The position numbers were made by a program, and so were the translations under genes. Shown piece by piece: positions 49,756-62,000 of a stretch of 64,000 bases of DNA. The notes below the pieces were generated by a model. That model was given only the letters and a program-made list of their open reading frames with translations, was not told the DNA's origin and did no database searches. Source of the stretch: Hyalella azteca (Eukaryota; Arthropoda; Malacostraca; Amphipoda; Hyalellidae); assembly GCF_000764305.2 (NCBI RefSeq), contig NW_025935977.1:62001-126000 (forward strand), in the 5' to 3' direction. Each line of letters opens with the position of its first letter. Position 1 is the first letter of the stretch.

Positions 49756-52684
49756 TCATAACAATAGAATAATCTACTATCAACTATTCCCTCCTACAAA
49801 TCCAGTTTACAGCGGTACGGAGTCTCTTCCAGCTATTGCGACAAACTGACTCAAAAATCCTTCAGAAATGCAGCCTGCTTTTGTAAACGGTAAAACGAGC
49901 ACGTGGTTCGTAACTACAATCACGGGTGCCAACGCCGCGCATTGGACGTACGTTCTTCAGCCACACGCATGCCTATCTACTGCACGTACGAATCACGAGC
50001 CTAAACTGTACGATCACGTGGTATAAACACAGACAAGCCACGCCTTCCTTATAATACAACCTTCGCTTTTTGCTGGATTTTTTGAGCCTAGACCTTTACG
50101 AGACAGCGCGATCTGAGCATCGCTATAATGGACATCGAGGCAGTCATTCCTGGATGAAGTAACTTTAATAAGGAACGATCGTTCTGTATTTTCCGTTGAC
50201 AGGCAATTTATGAGAGTGTTTTTTTTTTTTGTCAAGAAAAATTTTTGTTTCGCCAGGAGAGGTGTTTTGTTTGGCCAACTGCCCGGAGTGAATGAAACAA
50301 TTAATTTCGTTTGTATTTAAGATCGGTTCGCCGTGTCGTGATGCAATCATCAATATAACTCAGTGTCGGAGAGGCATTCTTTAACGTCCGCTGGTTAGAG
50401 CTTGGGCAATTTCGGATACAAAGATCAATGCACCAGTAAAAGGACTGAACTGAACTGATTAATATTTTATTAATCTTTTCTCAAACTTCGGCTATTCAAA
50501 TTATTACATTGAAGTTTAAACCATTTCATCTGACTCAATCAATTTCTCCACTTTCAATTAAATGCAGCGAGTAAAATTGAAAAATATTGTTATTCATGTA
50601 ACAGGATGGCAAAATAACTTTGACTCATGCTTCACTGAATATTGTATTGCCCTCGTCTTCGTGTAGAGTCTAATTTTCCACTTGTTTTTTTCGCGCCATT
50701 CACGAAAAGTCCAGCCTAATTTTACGCTTATTTCGCTCGCCATTTTCGCATAGATTCGAGCCCGCCATCGAGAGTCTATATGATGTTCACAGCTCATCAA
50801 CGGCATTACGCTACGACAAGCAAAGTATGATAGCAAATTCATAAAAATTTGAATTAAGCATCGTTTAATATTTTCCAATCAAGGAACATTTATTTTATTT
50901 TTTTACTAAGAATTCAACTCGCAAATGTATGGATTGATGAATAATGATTGCAGAGCATAAAGAATCGATTAAATTTAGCGAAGAAGCCCTTATTTTATTA
51001 TAGTTTAATTTGGCAGGTAAGCAAATTGTAGTCTGTCTTATATCAATTAAAGTGCATAAAAAACCATGCATGCATGGAGTTTACCTCTTCTATTTGACAG
51101 GAACAACAATTAACGAGGCGCAATCTTGAACAAAATAACATATAATATCGTGTTCGAAAACTTAAAAGGGGTCCAGTTTCTTGGTTTAAATTGAAATAAT
51201 TTAGCTCTTGTGTTAATAATTTTCCTCTGTATACATGAATCTCTGACGAACAAGCGTCTGAACAACGTTGAGTAATTGAGACGACGTAGATATGCATCAG
51301 GAAGCTATATAATATATATCAATTAATAGATCTCAACTCAGATAAGTTTCCTGACTAACTCTCCGAATTTTAATGAACATAAGGTTTGCAAACAATTTTT
51401 TCAGCCAATATTGAGAATTTCCAATAAAGTCTATTCTGTTATGTTTCTATATAGAACCTTCGTCCAACTATGGTTTTCTATGCATGTGGATGTAGAACTT
51501 ATGTTTCTAGAACAGAACTAGACTTTGTTATGTTTCTGGAATTTTGCATTGCTTCTGGAATTTTGCTGTCATGCTAAACAAAATTCCACCTTTTTTTAAG
51601 TTGGGTCTTTTCATATTCGAATTTGCAATAGTTTTTCATTTCAAATGTAAAACCAAAAATAATAAGGAGATGATATCAGAATGTATTGTATAACAATGAC
51701 TTGAGATAATGTATCCAGTCTATTAATTGAAATAACATTACCTTCCCGAAAAAATATTATAACTCAATCATTCATTAAAATCTTCTTCTCCATCTAATTT
51801 GTTCATTCTTCGTACGTACAAGCGCGCATGGAGATTCAAAAGAGAGATGGCGCACTTCCAAGAAAATTGTTCTTTATTTATATCACGTAACCCAAATAAC
51901 TTAAGGAACCGAGATATCTTACGGGCGGAATATTTTATAATCGTAAGCCTGAGTCTTACGATTGTACACCGTAATTTATTTTTGCTGCTAGTCCATGTAG
52001 GTAACTCAGGAAAATTAGTGGGTTAAATTGTCTAAATAGGCAATAGCGACACACTTTCTGCAAGTAGCATTTGCATGCTGGGCAAAACTGGGTTAGGGTG
52101 ACCCACATAAAAGCAAGAAGTGCATCAATATTTCAATAAAGTCTATAAATTTTTCTATGAGTAAGCTGACATCGCCAACATTCCACGCAAATTGGAACGC
52201 GAGTGATCCTGTCGTAATCAGCAGATCTTTTGCCGCCTTGAAATGCACGTCCAGAAACTTGTTTCTTTGTCGCGAATTAAAAGGACAACCGAAACGTGTT
52301 TGTTATTCGCGCCTGTTTTATTTATAAATTATAAATCAATTTTATTTCCTGCTATCGCATGGCCTTGAATTACAATGTTAACACACTTTTGCGAAGTTAG
52401 GAACATTTTATACAGCATAAATAGAAACTAGTATAAATTCAGCAGTTACTTTTGTACTGCACATTCCATCAAACTTTCCTGTCCCTAATACTCAAAAATG
52501 AAAAAAATTCAAATGTAAACTTATTTAAATAATTAAATAAGTAATTAATTAATGCATAACTCACTCTAAAAATGCAGCGGTCATGACCGATGAAGCTGCA
52601 CCCAACAGTGCAGGCGACCTTGCCGGCTCAGAGGACTGAAAATACTACGTTGTCCATCCCTGAATTGTGGGTTGCCTTCCGATA

Positions 52685-53580
52685 CCGGTACACGGCATGA
52701 TATATATATACGTCTTCATTCCTTCTATACCGCGACACGGCGCAATGATAGATATGTCTTCATTCCTTCTATACCGCGACACGACATGATATGTACGTCT
52801 TCATTCCTTCTATACCGCGACACGCTACAATGATATGTCTTCATTCCTTATATACCCCGTCACGGTAAATTGATATGTCTTCATTCCTTCTATACCGCAA
52901 CACGTTACAATATGTCTTCATTACTTATATACCCCGTCACGGTAAAATGATATGTCTTCATTCCTTCTATGCCGCAACACGTTAAAATGATATATCTTCA
53001 TTCCTTCTACACCGCAACACGTTACAATGATATGTCTTCTTTCCTTCTATACCGCAACACGTTACAATGATATGTCTTTATTCATTCTATACCGCAACAC
53101 GTTCCAATTATATGTCTTTATTCATTCTATACCGCAACACGTTACAATGATATGTCTTTATTCATTCTATACCGCAACACGTTATCATTCCTTCTACACC
53201 GCAACACGGTACAATGATATGTCTTCGTTCCTTCTACACCGCAACACGGTACAATGATATGTCTTCATTCCTTCTAAACCGCAACACGGTACAATGATAT
53301 GTCTTCATTCCTTCTACACCGCAACACGGTACAATGATATGTCTTCATTCATTCTATTATACCGCAACACGTTACAATGATATGTCTTCTTTCCTTCTAT
53401 ATACCGCAACACGTTACAATGATATGTCTTCTTTCCTTTTCTATACCGCAACACGTTACAATGATATGTCTTCATTCCTTCTATACCGTAACATGGTACA
53501 ATGACATGTCTTAATTATTTCTATAACGCGACACGTTACAATAGTTGGTATTCGTTCATTATATACCGAGTTACCTTACA
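52685..53580. repeat. 40-bp minisatellite, about twenty units
   Basis: Units of ATATGTCTTCATTCCTTCTA then TACCGCAACACGTTACAATG, with variants (CACGGTACAATG, TTTATTCATTC, some units shortened). Units abut directly with no unique spacers. The 76-codon frame across it is repeat-derived. Confidence 0.95.
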
Positions 53581-54796
53581 GTGATACATAATAATCTTCG
53601 CAACAACTAGACAAATTACAAACCAAACGTTGTATTTACCAAAGCTAATGAATTTAAAAACAAAGTAAATTGGCATCCCAATCGAATCTCAGGAGTGGCT
53701 AAGTGACCGTACACTATCAAAAACAGTCAAGAATTCGTATCTTTATTAGTCAATCTATGTTGGTTTTAAATCTAAACCCACAAATCAGAAACGAGAAATC
53801 CGCCCCTGCATGACAGCGAGTTTAAATTGTACCGCCCTTGATGTTAAATTGTAATTCCCCTATTACAATTCATCCGTCTGACATTCTTAGCCGAGAATAT
53901 TGTCCGAGTCTTGCCTCTTTGGCCTTCTCATTTTGAGTCAACCATTTTGCAGGAAAATGTCAGGTGGTGGCAACATATCTGACTTGGAATTGTCCCGCTC
54001 GAGTCTAAAATAAATTAAAATATCATTTAAGAAGCTTGAGACAAAATTTTATTGAAATTTATGCTCGCCCTATGATAGTGAATATTTTTTTGCGTTTAGT
54101 TCATCCAATAGATTATGAAAGCCAACATATATTATTGGGTCAGAATTACTTCTCAGTTTTGCTTCATAAACGATAACAAAGTACGTAATTTGAATGAAAA
54201 GCATATAAATTAGATATTATACTGATTTCATGTCTCATATTGAACACCACGATATTTATCGAGATATCTACCTCAGAATAACTACAAGAAATATTATCGG
54301 GACACAACTGGAGACCAGGTTACATTTAACTTTGTTCATCACATTCCTTCTATGACTTTCCAAACTATCAAGGATGCACCACACTGCATCGCGCGCAGTT
54401 GCTTGAATGTCTTTCTGAGAAGTCAAGAAAGTCAATTGTTGATATGATACCTGACGTCCAACATAATCATTGATACATTAGGCTATGGTCTCGAGCCCAT
54501 CTAACCTACATATGGCACGCATGTAACTCAGTAAATATTAAAAAGACTCGGCTTGCCTTAACTTATTAGAAATACTGCACGGTTGAGAATACCACCAGAG
54601 TTACCTTAAGCAAACCTTAGAGACTGAACTAAACAGTTCAATCTCGATATTCTGCCATCAAAATTGATATAAAAATTATTAATAATATTTTGATCCTCAA
54701 AAACTCATTAATAAACATGGTAGGGATGTTTTCTATGCATTTCTCCAGTGACAGAGGTAGAATCAATTCTCTGGCCCAACGTTTCCCCAACCTGGG

Positions 54797-55040
54797 TAGG
54801 GTGGCTCAGTGGTTACAGTTCAGAGTACCAAGATTGGCGCAGAGAGGTGCTGGTTCGATCCCAGCTCTGTGCGCCAGTTTCTGGTCAGAATCGGCAAGGA
54901 GGCCGGGCAGCAAAATTGTAGCAGTGAGTTGCGAGTTCGAGACCGCAAAATGCTGTGAATGTTCTGCGATGTTAAGAATCGGCGACAGGCCTATGGCCTA
55001 CTAAACGCTGAAACGCTGATAATAACGCCGAAATGCATAT
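54797..55040 (+). mobile_element. tRNA-derived SINE, near full-length
   Basis: A-box-like GGTGGCTCAGTGGTTAC (about 54809) and B box GGTTCGATCCC (about 54851) lie about 40 bases apart, as in tRNA promoters. They are followed by a unique body (AATCGGCAAGGAGGCCGGGC, then TGAGTTGCGAGTTCGAGACC) and a tail CGACAGGCCTATGGCCTACT with an (ATA)n end. The body is shared with 28330-28655 and the tail with the fragments at 3775, 17824, 23420 and 35460. Confidence 0.85.
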
Positions 55041-55370
55041 AATAATAATATATGGAGCAGATCCCATCAAAATCAGTCAGTGATAATGAAGTTTGTTATG
55101 ATAATATAACATTTTAACTTCGATCATACATTTTGCGCACAAATACATGGTTTGAAACTCACTGGTTTTCCTTACTTGTCTGCTAAAAACCGACATGCAA
55201 GATTACACGGCAGCAACATGCACTCAATTAAGGGAATGGGTCATAGTTTCCATACAGTGACACTATAGCCTTGTAGCACTGATACGCTCTTTTGCCGGAC
55301 CAAAGTGGGTCCGGATGACCTGCGTAAGCGCAAGAAGTGTATCGCTATTATGACAAATCTTTCCCAATTT

Positions 55371-55520
55371 TTAGCGCATTTTCTCATCTATGGAAAAAAT
55401 GCATTATTGTGCTCGCCATGTCCGTCTGTTTGTCTGTCCGTGACCTCAAGCTTTCGTCGACGAGAAAATGCGCTCTCTGTCACTCACTGCAGGGAGTACT
55501 GAGTTATATTTTTTGAGCGT
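55371..55520. mobile_element. MITE with TIR AGCGCATTTTCTC, copy 2 (inverted)
   Basis: Reverse complement of the element at 44844-44993, with the same 13-bp TIRs and the same GTCCGTCTGTTTGTCTGTCC core. Confidence 0.85.
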
Positions 55521-58500
55521 GGCGTGTCTCCACGGCATAGAAGAGTCGCCGGCCGAGCCGCCATGAACAAGAATTTCTGGACAGAGAAAGAAGTAACTTG
55601 AAAACGATAACTTGAGACATAACTTCATTCGATATTATAATTATTGCAATAATTTCTGGACAGAGATGCCGGGTCACGATTTAGCGGGTGCTGCCTGGTG
55701 AAAAATGTGGCGAGAAGTCCAATAAATGGCGCGTGATTATCGAAATATGTATCTGTAATTTATTATACCTCATACGTTAGTAGTAGTATAGTATAATTGT
55801 GGAGTAAGTGCCAGTCATTACCCACACAGTAAAACAAGAATGGAAATGAAAGAGACTGGAACTGAGATTTTACTGCAAGGCAAATAACAAAAGGTGGGCT
55901 TTGAATATAAGTATTAAGATGGAAAAATAGTGTAAAGAATAATACCCTTGGCAACGTGCGTATCTGTTGAAGGATGAATCTAATCAGTGATCGTTGTTGA
56001 AGATGAATGAAGAGAAATAATAATACAATATAACAATTATTCATACAATAAAAAGGAACCTATTAGAGCTCAAACTAACCTGCAGCGGGGATCAGCCGAA
56101 CAATAATGACTAACGAGAAAATTCTGTGCGCGACGTTAACTTCCTACCGGTGTTGCCAAGGTAAAGGTAAATCAATCTTATTACAAAATAAAAGTCGCAA
56201 AATGCCTTAACACTACAGAATATCTTCGGCATTGAAGAATAGGCCTGGATAGGCCGATTCCGTTGAAAAGAGACAAAGAATTTGATATTTTGCTTTGGAT
56301 AATAGAAAGAATCGGAACCATTCAGTCAGTAAGGAATGATTAAAATCGTTTTCGATGATAAGATAAAGTGGCTTAGCTGGAAAATACGTGTTTGTCGAAA
56401 GTAGTGTTATTAAGAAGTAAATATATATTAAGTAAATTCTAGTCGGTAATTCGCTTATCATCATTAATGACAATATAATTTCTTTGTCTGAAGGCAGAAT
56501 CATCCACCACTAAATAACAATAAGACTATATCACAATTAACTTGAATGTGGCTAGCCATTGAAGAAAATTGTGAAAATCGTAGCAAAAACAAAGAATCAG
56601 ATATGTTGTCGAACTGTTAAGTTCAGTACACTTCAATGTACTGGATAAATATATCGAAAAGGGTAATAATATTCTGGGTTGTAGAGTGCAATAATGTTTT
56701 TTTTATCAGTAAACAAAAGTGAATTACAGCTGGATATGTATGCAGTTCAAGCTATGCGACCATGAATACATATTCTGTATATACACGTACGTCAAGCAAT
56801 CGGCCCTCGCAAGTGCAAACACAAGTTAACAACAGAAACCTTACACGCCCCCTAAACCTTAGGCATGATATTCAAGCGGTAGATTATCTACACGGAAACA
56901 ACATATAGTCTCGCCGTAGCCTGATTTTTAGAACTTTCTTGTAGGCTTCACTGAAATTTCCGAACCAAAGAATGCAAAGTAACATTAAGTCATTATTTAT
57001 GGACGAAAAATCGATGAAAACGGCAGAAACGTTGAATGTATTACACAACACGAATAAATATTAAAATAGTTGATGAAGGACTAAATGTTGTGCAAATAAA
57101 AGTTGGCGTGAAATTTCATCATTTAATTTTTTCGTTAAATAAATTAAATTACCAAATCGTTAATGTAAGAAAATCTGACAGACACTTGTAAAGAAAAACC
57201 AGCACGCACGTTTTTCGGTGTCAAAGAAACGGAGTGCAAACATTTAATCGACATGTAAGCTCTCAACTGAGCTTTGAAAGAAATAAAAAGGAAATTAAAC
57301 CTGAAATTCATCATAACAAAATGTTATTTTGATACCTAGTAAAGAAAGTACCTAATAGCACGACGAGAAATATAGCATAACGAACCGATATGAGCTGCAA
57401 AAATTCCATGCTCTTCATGAATAATTGAACCGTTCATAGTACTTACAGCAGAATCAATAACCTGACCCCTGTATAATAAACATTGATTGAAAAATCTATT
57501 AAATTGTCTGCGCGGATAGTTTTTAAATAAATTCATTCAATAGTGAGTGCATAGCGGCCTTGATAATTGGGAGCAGGCAGTTCTATTATAACAACACACC
57601 TGCTTTGATATATTGATTCACTCAAATAACATAGGTTTAAAATTAATTTATAAAATGTTTTTATATACCCTACGAACTAATCAACAGTAAAGTATTATAT
57701 ACTACATCATTGACGGAGAATAGGTTGAGTGTCTCAATACTTCTGCACAGGAACGAACTTACGTCGATCAAGAAGCCACTATACGCATAGACGTATCCGG
57801 TGAAAGCCGTGAATCTCTTACTAAAAGTAACCAAAAACTTCTTCATATTACGTGAGCACAATACCTACAGGTCCCCACGATAAGCGTCATCATGCTCAAT
57901 AACCATCGCAATAATTATATCATTAAAGGTGGGACGATTCTATTTTTAACACCAGTCTCGGCAGTAGGACGACATTTAGGAATCTATAGACATTATAATG
58001 TCTATGAATCTATAGACATTATAACGTCTTGTTTGGTGCAGACGCTGTCTCTGACTTTAAATTTACACATGCTAGTACTTCTTGATGGAAAATTAAGGTA
58101 ATTTTGTATAGATAGGCCAGAAGTTACATTTCAAGATACAATGAAATGTATATTTTATACATTTCATTACGCAATGAATACACCACATGTAACACACTTT
58201 CAATCTTCACACTGAGTTCAGTGGAACAAACCTGTTTACTTCAAAGAACATAAGGCATGTATCTAATTTATTATTTTAATTACAGATACTACAACATTTA
58301 GTGAAACACCAAAGTGTTTCTAAACACTCCTCGAAAATTGGATTGCATGGAACCATAACCGCTTGTTTCGCATGACCTAAACTAAGACAAATGTGTAAGA
58401 CAACGATCGACATTGTAGGACTATATCCCAGATCCAAATGTCTAACCGAGTCCAATTATTTTGACGATTCTTACGACAGAAGAGGATAATTTTCTTGACA

Positions 58501-59004
58501 AAAGCGTCTTGGAAGATATCAATATCTTTGCTTAAATAATCGCTACTTCCTAACATGGGAGCTTCGCGTGATCAAAGTTATTTTATACAACTAAGCAGAA
58601 GCGACAATATTGTACTGCATGCTAAATTCACACCAAATCTCAAGCCATCCAAACATAAATTGAAAGCTTTCTGCAGACATGACAAACAAAGTTCAGAGTC
58701 TAATTTATTTCGCAGTTCAGGATACATTGCCTTTTTCGACCTCCCCAGAAATGAGGTTTACCATTGCAAATAAAAATTGCCCGAATTGTTAAATGGAAAT
58801 TTTTGACTAACTTGAAAATTGACTTATAATGATTCATAACACTGAAGGAGCTTCACTTTTTGTCTTTCTTATTAGCCCAAAAACGCATGCTTCCACCCAA
58901 ACATAACATTACCAGCAATCGGAAAATTAAATATGGAAAAAAGTAAACATAGATTAAAGCTTTGGCGATATAGTATTGCCGAAGCTTTCTCACATTTCTC
59001 AACT
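55521..59004. other. Region downstream of MON2
   Basis: AT-rich, no supported gene. Notable small structures are a duplicated ATCTATAGACATTATAA motif (about 57980-58025) and a palindrome AATGAAATGTATATTTTATA continuing to CATTTCATT (58139-58168). A 72-codon ATG frame at 58555-58773 (+) has no recognised product. AATAAA on the minus strand at 58704-58709 could end the MON2 transcript. Confidence 0.4.
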
Positions 59005-62000
59005 TTAATTCTGATGAAGCGACCGCCACAAGTTGGGGTGGAAGTTGCCACCTCCACCACCGGCCTCCACCAGGTAAGGGTAGAGACCAATCAGCTGACG
59101 CCACGTCAGAGCATCAACTGCCCAAACACAATAATGTTTAATTCCGTTACGCATACATTCGTTAAATGGGTTACATTTTACAACACATATATGCAATTTT
59201 TAGTTTGTGTTTTTCGTCAAAATATCGACATTCATTAAATGGGCTACATTTTACAGCACATATATGCAATTTTTATTGTGTGTTTTTTGTCAAAATATCG
59301 ATTTGCCAAAATTAAATTAATTAAACGTATTAATTAAACGTAATTAATTAAACCTAAGCTACTTTTTACCATGGTGATCTGCAAATGCACCAATGCAAGC
59401 AAAGTCTACCGTAATTTATTAAAAACGTGGAAGTATCTCTATTATTTCGAAGCAAAACATATATAATTTTTATATGAAAAAAATGAAAATAATGAAAATT
59501 TTTATCAATTCGACGGCTTGCCTTTGTGAGGCGGCGCTTGCTGCAGGGAAGAGATGAGCGTCGCGATCGCCTGCAGCACGAAGCTCACCTCGGCCAGACG
59601 GTGGCTGAAGGAGGAACAATTGTCCGTAAAATAAACAGTAGCGAGTTGGTGATAACTTGTATTTCGTGGAGACAATCCCTTTCATAGCAATTTATATGAA
59701 CCATCACGAGCGTTTATAACCTATAGTGATTGAGTCTCTAAATTTAAAAAATTAATCATTAATTTTAATCAAACTTGACGATCCACTTCAAATGCACATG
59801 TAAGTGGGACTTATAACAGTGGTTTATTATCGATGCACAGTCACAAAAGATGAGTTTTGACAGGCTCACGTAGCACTGAAATAAGTCAAATTATGAATGG
59901 AAAATAATTTTCCATTAAGTTAGATAACAGAAAGCGACTTTAGCTAACAAATCATTTGCTATTAAGTTAGATAACAGAAAGCGACTCTAGATAACAAATC
60001 ATTGGTCATTAAGTTAGGTAACAGAAAGCCACTCTAGATCATAACAAATCATTTGCCATTAAGTTGGATAACAGTCTACAGAAAGCAACTTTAGATAACA
60101 AATCATTGGTCATTAAGTTAGGTAACAGAAAGCAACTCTAGGTAACAATTCGACATGACAACAGACCGAGGCAGTGGACATCCCCCAGATATGGCCGAGT
60201 CGTCGACAAAGCGACACAGCACGTCTTTGAAGCGGTGCAGCAGTGACGTGACCGCCAGTTTACTCGTCACGCCTCCGTCCCCAGACACGCCCAGCAACGG
60301 CACGCCGCTGCTGCTGCTTGTTAGGCTGTCGCTGCCTGAATACATGAAAATGTGGAGTTTATATGAATTAATATTAACGAAAATGGGTAATTTATATATC
60401 TTTATAGTCAAGAAAATTGATAATTTACATAAATTTATAGTAACAGCAATGATAAAACTGGCGCTCATGTTATTATGCGCTCAGATAAAATAATTAACAT
60501 CTGTACTATCACCACAGTTGCACACATTATATTTACCCCGATTGTATTACCCTTGATATTAATGCAGTGTTCCCAGTAATAAATAACTTAGTCCCGCCTG
60601 TAACCTGTTTTCTGAGAGAACAACTCGCCGGAGGGGAGAAAATGTGACGGAGAGAAAAGGGCAAACTGCAGCAGCGTCTCGAAGCAGCACTTGGCGAACT
60701 GCTCCCTCAGTCTCCCACACTCTAGTTCTGTGGTGAGCAATATAAGTGAGTACAGGAAGAAGGAATCTTAGTTAAAAGAAGGCGAGAATATTAGTTAAGA
60801 GAGGATAAATGATCTTATTGAAAAGAAGGCGAGTAAGCTTAGTTTAAAGAAGGCTACGAATCTTAGTTAGAAGAAGGAGAGAAATCATAGTTCCAAGCAA
60901 ATACCGTAGTTACTGCATTCAAAGAGAAAATTTACCATGATTATGAACTGAATTAGTCGTAGCTAAAGCGACTAAAGATTATAAAATTTAATTGAGATAA
61001 AAAATAATAAACCTAAACAAAACTAATTCATGTGAATAAAAATTACATTTAGTAGCAAACCTAGTGACAGGAGGAAGACGGGAACTATGAATTCACTCGT
61101 TTATTCAAAGTTCAAGATATCAGAATCTTGACAAGTTTTTCATTCAAGGCAAAGCACAGCTAGTTGCCCTCCACGCAAACAAAAAAAATTTTAACCTTAA
61201 ATTGCCTTATTTTATTATTTTAGCTGCCATATGCAAGATGACCATTTCATAAATGCCCTAAACACTGTAATATATTGATTAAATTGTTCTCTTCTGCACA
61301 ACTTTGTAAAAAAACCTCGGTCCCTGGGGATGATATGCCCCTGATTTGGGACCACTGCTTCAGATTAATGGTTCATAGTAATGGTCAAAAGGAATGGTTC
61401 AGACTTACGGTTCAGAGCAATGGTTTAGTGTTATGGTTCAGAGTTACGGTTGTTAGTTATGGTTCAGAGTTACGGTTCGTAGATATGGTTCAGAGCAATG
61501 GTTTAGTGTTATGGTTCAGAGTTACGGTTTAGTGTTATGGTTCAGAGTTACGGTTCGTAGTTATGGTTCAGAGTTATGGTTGAGAGCTACGGCTCAAAGT
61601 TGTGGATCAGAGTTATAGTTCACCAGTAGTTGGGGCGGAATGGATGGAGCCTTTGTTGAGCAGTATCATGGCCCCCATGAGGAAGTGTGGGGGCGTAGTG
61701 GTCGGGTGGGGCAGAACCTGCAACAAAAACGAAAGTTGTAATGCTAGACGTAATGCAGCCAAGTGAGCTCGGTAGAAATATTACGACTAAGTAAAAGACT
61801 AATAATATTATTAATATAAAAAGAGATTATCCATGTTTAATCAATACTAATCAATTACCATACTACTACGTCGGATAGATACATTAACACAAGATGACGA
61901 AAACAAGTTGTTTATTAAATAACCAGACAAAAACTTTAATGAAAGTAAAAGTTTTTAAATGACTTGTAAACAGCCTACACTGAATAAAACTTCATTAGCA

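Larger units (their letters stand above)
44421..52684. other. Unannotated region with short repeats
   Basis: Contains MITE copies at 44844-44993 and 49640-49755, an imperfect repeat field around ATCATATCCACAG (about 47725-48030) and a 24-bp array (about 48528-48700). No supported gene. Short open frames have no recognised product. Confidence 0.4.

Noticed and set aside
53027..53257. 76-codon frame with repeated FYTATRYNDM peptide
   Set aside because: Translation of the 40-bp minisatellite, not a gene.
52685..53580. CRISPR-like regular repeats
   Set aside because: Units abut directly with no unique spacers, no cas genes are present and the genome is eukaryotic. It is a minisatellite.
54797..54870. 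tRNA gene
   Set aside because: The B box is good, but the clover-leaf stems do not form well and the sequence runs into a SINE body shared with another copy.
58555..58773. 72-codon ATG frame (+)
   Set aside because: Lies downstream of MON2 on the opposite strand with no similarity or transcript signal.
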